Shown: one piece after another, positions 44,221 through 54,568 of the stretch
Layout of the letters: every line of letters begins with the position of its first letter
Numbering within the stretch: position 1 is the first letter of the stretch
NCBI GenBank assembly: GCA_030220185.1
Contig: JASPKZ010004561.1
Coordinates: forward strand, 293,001-357,000
DNA from: Diploptera punctata
Lineage: Eukaryota; Arthropoda; Insecta; Blattodea; Blaberidae
DNA length: 64,000 nt
Direction: 5' to 3'
Translations under genes and position numbers: made by a program
The notes under the pieces: model-generated
Database searches by the model: none
Told to the model about the DNA's origin: nothing
The model's input: the letters and a program-made list of their open reading frames with translations, nothing else

Positions 44221-45675
44221 TTACTTACTTACTCACTGGCACTATCGAACCCGTAGGTTCATGGCCGCACGGACATAAGCTCTCCATACATCCCTATCCT
44301 GAGCTAATGCTTTCCAATCATTCCCTGTATAATCTACTTCCCTCAAATCATAGTTAATGTTGTTCTCCCACCTCATTCTTGGTCTACCAACTGGGCGTTT
44401 TCCTTCTGGCTTTCCTACAAGAAGTTTCCATGCACGTCTTTCATTCCCCATACGCGCAACATGTCCTGCCCATCGCAGTCTACGGGACTTAACTGTTCTT
44501 ATTATATCTGGCCTCCTATAAAGACCATGTAGTTCATTGTTATGTAGTCTTCTCCATTCACCTGTCTGTTCATCTCTCTTTGGTCCAAAAATTTTCCTAA
44601 GAACTTTATTCTCAAATACTCGTAATCTCCTTTCCTCCCTTAAAGTAAGAGTCCATGTTTCGCACCCATATAATATAACTGGTAGAATAATAGTTTTATA
44701 TATTTTCAGCTTAACATTTTTTGAAAGGAGTTGGGACATCAAAAATCTCTGCAATGCATAATAGCATGCATTTCCAGAATTGAGCCTATGTATAATTTCT
44801 TTGTGCATCTCATTCCTATTTGTGATTATTGTTCCTAGGTATATTCAGCCAATTCCTCAAAATTTCCCTCATTTGTCATTAGCTGTCCATTTCCATTATA
44901 TAATGTATTTCTACGTGTGACCATATATTTAGTTTTACTGATATTTACTTCCAGTCCTAATTTCTTAGTGTTACTCAATAGTGTGTGCGTGTTGGCCTTT
45001 AGTATCTCCTCGCTATCGGCCAGTAGTACTACATCATCAGCATAAACTAACAGCTTATTAATACCATTCAGTTGTAGGCCTTCCTCATTCTCTAAAGATT
45101 TAATGGCATGCTCTAGTACAAAATTAAATAGTAGAGGAGATAGTGCATCTCCTTGCTTCAACCCATTCTGGATTTCAAAAGTTTCTGAAAACTGTTTGCC
45201 TACACGCACCCTACTCATTGAGCCATTTAGACACATTCGTATAAGTCTAACTAACTTTTTAGGAATTCCGAACTCCAGCAGGATACTATATAACTTCTCC
45301 CTCTTAATTGAATCATATGCTTTTTTGAAGTCTACATATAGTTGATGTACAGTACCATTATATTCCCATTTCTTTTCTAAAATCTGTCTTATACTAAAAA
45401 TCTGATCTGTTGTAGACCTGTTTCTTCTAAATGCACATTGATGATCTCCTAGAATGTCATCAATATAGGGAGTAAGTCTGCTTACTAATATATTTGTTAG
45501 AATTTTGTACGAAGTTGAAAGTAATGAGATGCCCCTATAGTTGTTGCAATCAGTTTTATCTCCTTTCTTATAAATTGGTACGATAATTGATTCCTTCCAT
45601 TCCTCTGGAAGAGCTTCTTTTTCCCAAATCATACTAAGCAACCAGCGTATCTTGTCCATCAATTTTTCTCCCCCT
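44221..45675 (-). mobile_element. LINE-A, most complete copy (RT and C-terminus)
   Basis: Two minus-strand frames: 44835-45662 (275 codons) carries EEWKESIIVPIYKKGDKTD, NNYRGISLL, the FKKAYDSI box, NGLKQGDALSPLLFNFVLEH and the catalytic LLVYADDVVLL; 44242-44808 carries the C-terminal GCETWTL, FGPKRDEQTGEW, LRWAGHVARM and RPRMRWENN blocks. A short deletion near 44838 separates them. The product would be an RTE-like reverse transcriptase. The endonuclease half is missing (5' truncation). The 3' end is (TAAG)n at 44221. A target duplication GATTTATCGCTGGTC (44206-44220) recurs as GATTTTATCGCTGGTC (45676-45691). Little decay suggests recent insertion. Confidence 0.85.
44242..45662 (-). pseudogene. 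LINE-A reverse transcriptase ORF, frameshifted and 5' truncated
   Basis: Coding part of the preceding element. RT motifs lie in order in the 275-codon frame: NNYRGISLLS about residues 41-50, YVDFKKAYDS about 108-117, QGDALSPLLF about 170-179 and YADD about 208-211. Both catalytic Asp of YADD and the Asp of VDF are present. One frameshift separates the RT from the C-terminal 188 codons. It would act in the nucleus by target-primed reverse transcription if full length. Confidence 0.8.
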
Positions 45676-46017
45676 GATTTTATCGCTGGTCTAGTGTGGG
45701 TTATCGCTGGACTTAGCAGGCAGATACATTTAGTGGGTTTTCGCTAATTCATCTGCAGCGAAATAGCTGGCGTTGGTGGGGTTAACATAGAGGACATACA
45801 CTATGTGCTCCTCTATGAAGATAATGTGAATACGCACAAGGCTCCGTCAAACCGAATGCGATAGTCTGCTGGCGCGGCGGGAATTTTGATGTTCATGTAT
45901 AATTGATTTGAATAAAATTCGTAAAAATATATTTTATTTTAATCCGAAATTATTAATATACTGCTTACCCCAGCAGTGCTGGAGTAGCTGGGGTTGAATG
46001 CACGCCACTGACACTTT

Positions 46018-46018
<1 letters not shown>

Positions 46019-46090
<72 letters not shown>
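46019..46090. repeat. (CA)n(TA)n microsatellite
   Basis: CA repeats 46019-46052, TA repeats 46054-46088. Confidence 0.9.
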
Positions 46091-46091
<1 letters not shown>

Positions 46092-46370
46092 GGCACGCCG
46101 TAGCGTAGTGGCTAAGGCACTGCGCTACAAGTCCCGGTGGGATCAGGATTATTAAACTGACCTAAACGTTCTGGCGGCACTATGACCCTGGGGTCGACTC
46201 AGCCTCTAACGGAAAAAGTACCAGACACTTGTTCTGGGGGTAAAGGCGGCCGTCACGCAGGGCTGACAACCCGGCTGAATCAAGTGCTGATTATCCAGAA
46301 AAAGTGGGAGCCCTAATGTCCTACCACCCCAAGGACCTCCTGAGGTCTGTAGTGGGATTACTTTACTTAT
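46091..46370 (+). mobile_element. SINE1 with shortened head
   Basis: GGGCACGCCGTAGCGTAGTG to GTGGGATTACTTTACTTA. About 25 bp including part of box B are missing (CTACAAGTCCCGGTGGGATC). Confidence 0.75.
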
Positions 46371-46381
46371 ATATATATAAA

Positions 46382-46999
46382 GGGCTTCCAATATAAAACC
46401 GGACCGGCCTTACGGAGTTTCACCCGGCACGCAGTGCTGTCTCTTCCTCCCGCAATTCACCCTGCCTGCCACCCGTCCTTGAACTGTTTCTTACCTTATA
46501 GAAAATGCTGGAAATGTTGTCCTCCCGCAGTTAAACAGGCATTATACCGAGTAAACACATTTAGATTGACACGCTGTAGTTCATTTTTGTGCTAATTTCG
46601 GTAATGATTTTTGTGGTGAACGTTCCAAATTTTCGCCAATTTCGTCTAATTTTTCTTCGGTGAGAACCGTACGCCTTCGCGTGTGTTTCTTATTTTGTAC
46701 TGAACCAGTGGTCTCAAATTTAGTCCCAAGATCGTGGATTGTCGATCTGGAAGGAGGTAATTGTCCAGGGAAGTTCCGAATAAATTCTTCGCGAACCCGA
46801 CGAGCTGATTCGTATTTATAATAACATTTACACACATAAATGCGCTGCTCTAATGTCAGCTGACGTCTCATCTTGTCGAACGATAGTAAACTGACTAGTT
46901 CAAGGACGAGCGGCTGGCAGAGTGAAATGCGGACGAGGAGAGAGCGCTGCCTGACGGGTGAAACCCCTTGAGGCCGGTCCGGGTTTATATTGGAAGCCC
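46382..46999 (-). mobile_element. Mariner-like element with transposase N-terminus only
   Basis: Inverted ends about 45 bp: GGGCTTCCAATATAAAACCG / ...GGTTTATATTGGAAGCCC, plus CCGGACCGGCC and GTTTCACCCG. TATATA flanks. Minus frame 46581-46871 has MRRQLTLEQRIYVCKCYYKY, ARRVREEFIRNFPGQLPPSR and TIHDLGTKFETTGSV, an N-terminal helix-turn-helix domain. The catalytic domain is deleted. Confidence 0.75.
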
Positions 47000-47000
47000 G

Positions 47001-47033
<33 letters not shown>

Positions 47034-47256
47034 TACTTGTATTAATGTTAAAAAATATTGTGTATTGTTATTAATATTTACTTTTATAACGTTCAACTGT
47101 ATGGTAATAACTAGGGAAAGGATTTTAAGGTGCAAATTTTGGCCGTAAAAGGGGGAAAAAAAGTTATGATAACACATACAAAAAGGTGCAAAAAAGGGTG
47201 CTGCTGAAACGATTGAATTAAGTTATTAATGAGTTGTATATTTTGATTTACCTCAT

Positions 47257-47553
47257 ATAACCCATTCGCCTCGAAAGACGAGGTAGACTCGCCGGCAGTT
47301 AAATGACCTTCAACTCAGAAGACGAGATACACTCGCTTAACTCTACTGTTATATATTTTGCAATATTTATTACATCCCTTAGTAGGGTAATCTTCTGTTA
47401 ACATTTATGTATAGTGGATTATTATGATATTAACCACCGTTATCTTTTGTTTGTTTTGAATGTCTGAAAATAGACACAATATAATTTACGCTAAATTAAA
47501 TTCGGTTACTGGGGAAATGTATTGAGCATTTAAACCTGAAGTGAAAGGGTTAA
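47257..47553. repeat. TTAA-type MITE M2
   Basis: Left ATAACCCATTCGCCTCGAAA, right GTGAAAGGGTTAA. It has the doubled AGAAGACGAG block; body as in 35639-35908. Confidence 0.6.
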
Positions 47554-47687
47554 ATATGAAATTTAAATAAGAAATTGTCTTGATTTTTAAACTAGTCTGC
47601 ATAAAAATCAATAAATATCAGGTAAGTCAATATATCCAACTCATTAATAATTGAAAGAAACCTTATGGTGTTATTTCCTACATATCA

Positions 47688-47942
47688 TCCATAGTAATTC
47701 TGCTCGAGGGTAGGTCTTTCACTGCAATCATAGCATTTTCATGCTATGCTTTATAGCTTTACTAGAGAATTGTAGGTGTGGTAGCTTCCCGTTGCTTTCC
47801 ACACCGGTGAAGGATGAATGAAAATGATGATGATGGTGATGTCTTACAGGTGAGGAAAAACCCCGAAAAAACCTCACCCGGGAGCCTGTCCCGACCGGGA
47901 ATCGAACCCGGGCCCGCTGCGTGACAAGGTAACACGCTACCT
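47688..47942 (-). mobile_element. SINE2, slightly 5' truncated
   Basis: Tail at 47688 (ATCCATAGTAATTCTGCTCG on +), box B complement GGGAATCGAACCCGGG, head ending in GAGGTAGCGTGTTACC. A 50-bp piece of the body is missing around 47840. Confidence 0.72.
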
Positions 47943-48046
47943 CAATTGAATTAAGGTTTAAGCCAGTTACATTAATTCAATTTATATAATATGCATATCA
48001 TTTTGCCCGAAATTTTTCTTCTTTGTAGAGTCCATAGACGTAATTT

Positions 48047-48369
48047 GTCCACCGCTCTGGTCTCGAGGTAGTGTGCTGCCTTGTCACGCACCGGGCTCGG
48101 GTTCGATCCCCGGTCGGGGCAGTATTTCTGGGTGAGGTTATTCATCGGGGCTTTTCCTCACCTGTAAGACAAATGTCAGGAAAACTTTAAGGCCCAAACG
48201 GTCCCCGAAATCATATGGCCATCATCATCATCATCATCATCATCCTTCACCGGTGTGGAAGCTACCACACCTACAATTCCCTAGCAAAGCTGCAAGGCGT
48301 AGCATGAAAATGCTATGATTGCAGTGAAGGACCTGCACTCGGGCAGAATTACTACGGATGGATGGAGAG
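48047..48369 (+). mobile_element. SINE2, full length, + orientation
   Basis: GTAATTT at 48040-48046 and 48370-48376. The head GTCCACCGCTCTGGTCTCGA, box B GGTTCGATCCCCG, body AAGGCCCAAACGGTCCCCG, (ATC)n and the tail with its CATAGCATTTTCATGCTA-type hairpin. With 47688-47942 it forms an inverted pair about 100 bp apart. Confidence 0.82.
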
Positions 48370-48502
48370 GTAATTTATAGTTCTTTAGTTCATTGCAAAT
48401 ATTTTTGACTTCTGATTGAGATTTTAAAAAGCTATTTAAAAATAATATATTTTTTTATGTTCTATCCTCTAAAAACGCGGAGGAAAAGGTGCTAAATCAT
48501 TT

Positions 48503-48751
48503 TTAACCTTTACACTGCTACGAACGGGTATATCCGTTGGCAAAGAAAATGCTTGCTGTGCTATGGGTGTGTATATCCATTCTCAACTCCAAACGCCTGC
48601 TAGTTATATAATACGTATTGCATTGCTTTCAAACTAAGCAGGCATATACTGCCATCTCTTAGGAACCTAAATAAACTTTTTCCATATTTCTCCCTGCATT
48701 GAGCAAGGAGGGTTTTAAAGGCTGGAAATATCTCAGCAGTGAAAAGGTTAA
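48503..48751. repeat. TTAA-type MITE (family M3)
   Basis: TTAACCTTTACACTGCT at the left, AGCAGTGAAAAGGTTAA at the right, TTAA at both ends. Internal GGGTATATCCGTTGGC and AAGCAGGCATATACTGCC. No second copy in the window. Confidence 0.75.
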
Positions 48752-48759
48752 AAAGGCGA

Positions 48760-49240
48760 AATGTAGTAATCTCACGAAAATGAGCAAAAAGGTGCAACAA
48801 ATTATGTTTCATTTCATCCCCCAAATATATATATTGAACTATTGGCAAGAAAACAGCTATATTTTTGGAAAGGTGCAGCAACTCAGAATCATTTCCCTAG
48901 TATTAATGACATATTTAACAAATAATGTGTATTGTTAATAATGTATAATGTATAATAACATAAATATAACAAATATAACAAATGACAAATCTTTAACATG
49001 TGAACTATTTGAAGCCTTGAAACATTGTGTATCACTTATTTCACAAATTATTTACATTGCTGTTACGCAATCTGAAGGACAACTTGCCAATTTAATTAAA
49101 CATTATATGCATATACTATTTGATCAGCTTCGTCTTGACTTGTTGTTGACTTTCTCTTCATAAATGTGTTTATTATATGACTGAATGCTGCAACTGTTAT
49201 ACCAACACGTTATTTACTACCAACGTTGCACATTTTATGA
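48760..49240. other. No gene recognised
   Basis: AT-rich with unconvincing open frames. Confidence 0.3.
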
Positions 49241-49244
49241 AAGT

Positions 49245-50330
49245 TCTTCTTCTTCTTCGACTTTCCCCCACCTATAGGTTTACCTTCTTCAGTTTCGATT
49301 TATTTCTATCATTCCAATCTCCTTTTCCAAATTCCTATCATCCACTTCCATCTTGGTCTGCCACATTTATTTCTTCCAGGCGGTGACCATTAATATATAT
49401 TTTTTTGGCTATTTTTCATCTTCAATTCTCTAGACAGTGCTCCCGGCTAAGTCCAAGGGACTCGTGAACCATTAGTGGGGTCGGCAGGAGTTGACCGCCT
49501 TGTCGTACCATTGCTCACCTGTTGGAGATTGCGAGCTCTATGCTGGCCCACAACTGCAACAGGACACGTCCCTGTGGGCACACCAGGGCACGGCTCGGAC
49601 CAGTGGAGAGGGGAGCAACTGTGCTGGTTCTCGGCTAAGCCTACGGGCTCGTGGACAAACTGTGGGGTCACCAGGAGATGAGCACCTGGATGTACTAAAG
49701 TCTCACACTGCGGGGCTTGAGGATTCAAGCCCTAGCCGGTCTCACAACGGCTGCAGGATGCGTCCCTGGAGGTAGAACAGGGGGGAATGGTCGGTGGATC
49801 TGCGACAGCAGTCCTCCCGGCTAGGCTCGAGGAGACCGTAGACCAACTGTGGGGTCGTCAGGAATGAGCGACCTGACGTACTATGTAGTTCACCAATTTC
49901 CTCTGAAGTTGCGACTCCAACACCTTCTCCCTGAGGCGTTGGTTTAAGGCGAGATATATAGGAAGGACAACATTCTGGGACTTGGGAGTACGATCTTTGA
50001 CCGAGGTATCCCAAGGGGCGGAGGCATGGGTCCAGATCTTCAATTCTCTGTACATAGCCATACCATTTAAGAGTTTGATTTTCAATTCTCTTAACAACAG
50101 ACGTGGTGACATTCATTTATCTCCAAAGGAATTAATTTCTTATTTTATCCTGTCTTATTTTTTAAAGCTTCTTCTAAGATAATCAAATTCAACTGTTCTA
50201 ATTGTATTATTTTGTAATTCTGTCAAAGAACAATTTTCACTTCCATATGACAAAATGTTCTGTATTATGCTATTATAAATTTTCATTTTAGTTTCCTTTG
50301 TAATATGTTTGTTCCAAATTATTCCATGTA
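49245..50330 (-). mobile_element. LINE C-terminal fragment split by a GC-rich insert
   Basis: Minus-strand pieces at 50036-50330 (VTTSVVKRIENQTLKWYGYV) and 49245-49431 (GRNKCGRPRWKWMIGIW-like) flank the insert. WYGYVQRIED identifies the post-RT region. Confidence 0.6.
49432..50035. mobile_element. GC-rich repeat insertion with 14-bp target duplication
   Basis: ATCTTCAATTCTCT occurs exactly at 49418-49431 and 50036-50049, so 604 bp inserted into a LINE. The insert is far more GC-rich than its surroundings and consists of about three diverged units of 180-200 bp. Each has a CGGCTA(A)G-C block, a TGTGGGGTC block and a GATGAGC(A)CCTG-type block. Open frames on both strands reflect GC content, not a recognised protein. 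No tRNA head or poly-A tail is evident. Confidence 0.6.
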
Positions 50331-50334
50331 ATGT

Positions 50335-51300
50335 CTTGGTTGCATTTTTTTGTCATTGCAATTTTTTTTTGTACATATCTCTCACAGGTACCTAAACATG
50401 TAATTATTGACCAAAGATATTTAAAAATTTCTCATTTGGCTGAACTGCACTTCTACTTACCCTTGATTTTTCAGTTTATTGTTGTAAACTATTGGTCTTT
50501 TTCTGTATTTACTAACATTTTTAATATTTTAAACTTTTTCAAACAATTTTATAACATTATTAGAAAATTTTCAAGTATTTATTTAAATATGCAAATCACA
50601 ATATTATGACACTGTTAGACAATATTGTGATGCTAACTGCTATTTTCTCCACAGAGTATATTACTTAGTCTATGATTTTTTAATCGCTGGTTTGGGTTAT
50701 CGCTGGTTGGAATGGCGTTACGAAGTGATAAGTAAGTGTAAACCCATTTTTAATAATCGTTTGGTAATTTCAATATTATTCATATTTTTTTTAACATAGA
50801 TTTGGGGATTTATTGCAAAGATTTGTCATTTAAATTTCATAGCGACGTGCTGCCAACTAGCATAAGCTGTATGAATTTTAGTACGATATCGGTAATAATA
50901 ATCGATATGTGGTTCGGTGGTGGGTTATGGCTGGCTCTATAAACTCTAGCGCATGCGCACTGTTGTTTTATAGGACTTTGAAAATATATTAGGTAAGTTT
51001 AAGTGCAGTTTTTCCTTCACATTTTTTTTATTTTCCCAGTTTCGAATATGAGGTTATCCACATTCTTTCCCAAACACATATATATTCTGTTTTCTGTAAA
51101 TTTATAGTCAGTTCCCATTCTGTAATTTATGAAAGTTAAATAATAAAATATGGTTAGTTCATTGATACGTTTTGTGTCCAACGGGCCCGTATTTAATGTT
51201 GGAGCCCATACTATACCATGCTTTACACCTATTTCATTACAATACTCTATTCCTACTCAAATTCTTACTTGAATTAATTCAAAAACAAGATGAAATTCTC
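50335..51300. other. No coding gene; contains a promoter-like site
   Basis: AT-rich. TTATCGCTGG motifs near 50685-50710 recall the hAT-like element at 43.5-46 kb. Otherwise nothing recognised. Confidence 0.3.
50938..50998 (+). promoter_or_regulatory. Promoter-like cluster: TATAAA, NRF1-type palindrome, donor
   Basis: TATAAA at 50938-50943, the palindrome GCGCATGCGC at 50949-50958 (consensus of NRF-1 and of insect Ewg), and AG|GTAAGT at 50991-50998. In principle a short non-coding exon could lie here upstream of Kazal-2. The site may instead belong to a transposon remnant. Confidence 0.3.
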
Positions 51301-51433
51301 ATGCGTAATGCCACGAATGATTTCCAAATTTATGTAGAGGTTTTGGAAACCAAGAGTGGTATTTGTTAGGACTATCTAACGAATACAATTAAGCTGTTTA
51401 CTCAAAAGTCATTATTTAAATATAGTTACCGGT

Positions 51434-52005
51434 CATATTTAAAGAGAAAAATTATACGCTCAGACCGGGACCCTTGGTTTTCTAGTCCAAGTGCTCTACC
51501 ATTTGAGCTACCTGAGCAAGTACCGATCTAAACGCAAATCTTTCTCTATATACGTTATAATTCCTCAAATGGTAGAGCACTTGGACTAGAAAACCAAGGG
51601 TCCCGGGTTCAAGTCCCGGTCTGAGCGTATAATTTTTCTCTTTAAATATGATTTATCCATCATTGAGATGTATGAAATTAATAATAAAAACATCGAAAAT
51701 AGCCGTACTGGCATTTATAATGTAATGTATAATTCCCAAATATGTCTTCTTAATATAGGAGCCGCCATTTGCAAAGATAGAAACAAAGGCTTCAAAGTAT
51801 TTGGTGGGCGGGAATTACAACGTATATAGAGAAAGATTTGCGTTTAGATCGGTACTTGCTCAGGTAGCTCAAATGGTAGAGCACTTGGACTAGAAAACAA
51901 AGGGTCCCGGGTTCAAGTCCCGGTCTGAGCATATAATCTTTCTCTTTAAATATGATTTATCCATCATTGAGATGTATGAAATTAATAATAAAAACATCGA
52001 TAGTT
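51434..52005 (+). mobile_element. tRNA-bearing fold-back element in R1
   Basis: TAGTTACCGGT at 51423-51433 and 52007-52017 looks like a target duplication. Inside are three tRNA-like units. The first (minus, 51458-51517) lacks 13 bases of the T-arm. The second (plus, from 51564) lacks the acceptor and part of the D-arm and pairs with the first over about 75 bp. The third (plus, 51858-51930) is complete. Each plus unit is followed by CTTTAAATATGATTTATCCA. Confidence 0.65.
51858..51930 (+). tRNA. tRNA-like unit, complete cloverleaf with 9-base anticodon loop
   Basis: GCTCAGG/TCTGAGC acceptor (seven pairs, one G-T), D-stem GCTC/GAGC, T-arm CCGGG-TTCAAGT-CCCGG. The anticodon stem in the sister copy is CTTGG/CCAAG around nine bases (ACTAGAAAA); here one base is changed (ACAAAG). 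A leader with GTATATAGAGAAAG lies about 40 bp upstream and T-rich sequence follows. The oversized loop makes a normal tRNA unlikely. Confidence 0.45.
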
Positions 52006-52569
52006 ACCGGTATTTTAAAATCTGAATATATTCAATATAAACTGCGAAGTTTAAAAACAAATCAGAAATGTGAGGTTATGTATAATCACTGCAACTTGAT
52101 CATATTTTTTATTGCCAAATAGAATCATAATAATGTAAGAATGCACCCTAGTGGAGAAATAATGAAACACATCAAACTGTATATTGTAGGTTATTATTTT
52201 AAGTAAACAACTCAGTAAAATCAAGGAATCTATTCATTATTTGCTATATTCAATGTATTTGTTGGAGAAAATAATGCCCTGCCCCCGTTCAGGATCTTAA
52301 AAAGGAAGATATTTCTTTATCACAAAAACAGGAGGTGATAAAGAGAAATCGATAAAGGGCGAGGTGAAACACGACTGTCATTGGTTGTAAAACAAAATTC
52401 CTTGAAACTTGATTGTCATTGACTTCCATTTGGAGCACGAGTTAGATAGTCATATTAAAATACACTTTTCAGTTAAAATAATCCCACTTACTCTTACGAA
52501 CACTCTAAGAGCCCTCAGTAACAATAGCTTAGTATACAGTCTAGTTTCCAGTATTACATTACGTAATTT

Positions 52570-53275
52570 GTTATGAGAAATACATTATATAATGGAAATG
52601 GACAGCTAATGACAAATGAGGGAAATTTCGAAGAAGTGGCTGAATTCAAATACCTAGGAACAATAATCACAAATAGGAATGAGATGCACAAAGAAATTAA
52701 ACATAGGCTCAATTCTGGAAATGCGTGCTATTATGCATTGCAGAGACACTTGATGTCCCAACTCCTTTCAAAAAACGTTGAACTGAAAATATATAAAACT
52801 ATTATTCTACCAGTTATATTATATGGGTGCGAAACATGGACTCTTACTTTAAGGGAGGAAAGGAGATTACAGGTTTTTGAGAATAAAGTACTTAGGAAAA
52901 TTTTTGGACCAAAGAGAGATGAACAGACAGGTGAATGGAAAAGACTACATAACAATGAACTACATGGTCTTTATAGGAAGCCAGATATAATAAGAACAGT
53001 TAAGTCTCGTAGACTGCGATGGGCAGGGCATGTTGCGCGTATGGGGGATGAAAGACGTGCATGGAAACTTCTTGTAGGAAAGCCAGAGGGAAAAAGCCCA
53101 GTTGGTAGACCAAGAATGAGGTGGGAGAATAACGTTAACTATGATTTGAGGGAAGTGGATTATACCAGGAATGATTGCAAAGTATTATCTCAGGATAAGG
53201 ATGTATGGAGAGCTTATGTCCGGCGGCCATGAACCTACGGGCTCGATAGTGCCAGTAAGTAAGTAAGTAAGTAAG
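52570..53275 (+). mobile_element. LINE-A 3' fragment, nearly intact C-terminus
   Basis: 52573-53232 is open for 219 codons: NTLYNGNGQLMTNEGNFEEV, FKYLGTIITNRNEMHKEIK, YKTIILPVILYGCETWTLTL, FGPKRDEQTGEWKRLHNN and VGRPRMRWENNVNYDLREV. Broken only at the last few codons (ARG-ARG-PRO end), then (TAAG)n. Young. Confidence 0.82.
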
Positions 53276-53900
53276 TAATTTGTAATGAGTGCATATTATG
53301 TTTACTAAAATAATTTCTCCACCTTATCTGATTGACACTTAAGTTTATTATCTTTATGTCTAAAATTAGCTTCATTATCATACTAGCCAGGTTTATAATC
53401 GACTGCGTAAAGTTAATTAATTGCGGTCCATCTGGGGTGAAGATCCACAACATTGTGTGAGTATATATAGAAATAGTGATTTTCAAAGGGATACAGTTCA
53501 TAATAATTATATACCAAAGCCAGTTCAGTGTTTTCTGTAACTATTTAACTCATGCCTCAAATGGTAGTCAATGACCAATCATGTTCCAATGAATTTTGTT
53601 TTACAACCAATAACTTGTCGTGTTTTACCTCGCTCTTTATCGATTTTTCTTTACCAGCTCCTGCTCATGTGATTGAGAAAGCTCTTCCTTTTTAATATTC
53701 TGAATAGCTCAGAGCATTATTTTTTCCCCAACTAATACATTGAATATAGCAAATAATGAATAGATTCCATGATTTTACTGAGTTCTTTACCAAAAAAATC
53801 AATAACCCATAACGTCCATTATAACACAGTTTCATGTTTTTATTATTTTTCCTCTAGGTTGCATTCTTACAATATTGCGATCCTATTTGTCAATAAATAA

Positions 53901-54451
53901 CACTGGTCAACATGATTTTTGTCTCATGAGTACCAATAATTGTACTTAATGCATTTTTTTATCGTGTTTTCAAATATGTATTCGGAATTTCTGCCTCACT
54001 CACAGTTTTTTTTATTTCAATTTCAATTAATGAATTTAAATAATTATTCTTTAATAAACGTTTTTTTTGTCCATTTATTATTTTTGCGCAGTGAACGATG
54101 AGCACGGGGAACACTTTCATCAGGAGATTTCAGCTATGGAAAAGAGATATCAAGGCAAATGGAATCCTAATATGCTGGCCGATTATCGTTGGACCATCAA
54201 GAGGGATGCTCCACAGGCGAATTATAGCACAAAATCGTCATTTCTTACTTTCTAGGTGAGTCCGAATGTTCGAATATTGTGTAGTTACGAATGTACAAAA
54301 TATTAAACTGTTTGAAATTATAAATGCCTGTCTCTCGGAAACCTTGCATGATGGAGAAAAACCGATATCATATTTGAATTCAGGAGAAAGAATGCTACCA
54401 GAATCATTTTTTTTTCTGAGACAAAAAAAGTTTATTTTTTGTTGCTCAGTG
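53901..54451 (+). mobile_element. CACTG-ended element with exact 3-bp duplication
   Basis: Starts CACTGGTCAACATG, ends GTTGCTCAGTG, with TAA immediately on both sides (53898-53900 and 54452-54454). The empty site AAATAATATGATCA is seen in R1 copies c and f, confirming the junctions. It encodes (54067-54255) CAVNDEHGEHFHQEISAMEK, RYQGKWNPNMLADYRW and APQANYSTKS, part of an unidentified protein also present at 21954. A 3-bp duplication with CACTR ends is the rule for CACTA-type elements. Confidence 0.72.
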
Positions 54452-54568
54452 TAATATGATCAAGTTGCAATGAATTACATAACCTCACATTTCTGATTTG
54501 TTTTCAAACATCGCCGTTTACATTACATATATAAACATTTTAAAATAACTATATTTAAACAATGATTC

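Larger units (their letters stand above)
43528..46010. mobile_element. hAT-like element hosting LINE-A
   Basis: Ends CAGTGGCGTGCGGTGG and CACGCCACTG invert over 11 bp. The flanking octamers ATACTTAT and ACACTTTA only partly agree, so the superfamily call is tentative. Non-coding outside the LINE; TTATCGCTGG motifs recur internally and again at 50685-50710. Confidence 0.5.
51303..52455 (+). repeat. R1 copy d, carrying tRNA-like fold-back
   Basis: Starts ATGCGTAATGCCACGAATGA and ends GGAGCACGAGTTAGATAGTCA. The insertion described next splits it after AAATATAGTTACCGGT. More diverged than copies f and g. Confidence 0.6.

Noticed and set aside
49475..49775. Overlapping open frames on both strands of the GC-rich block
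   Set aside because: GC-rich repeats have few stops; no frame is conserved between units and no motif is seen.
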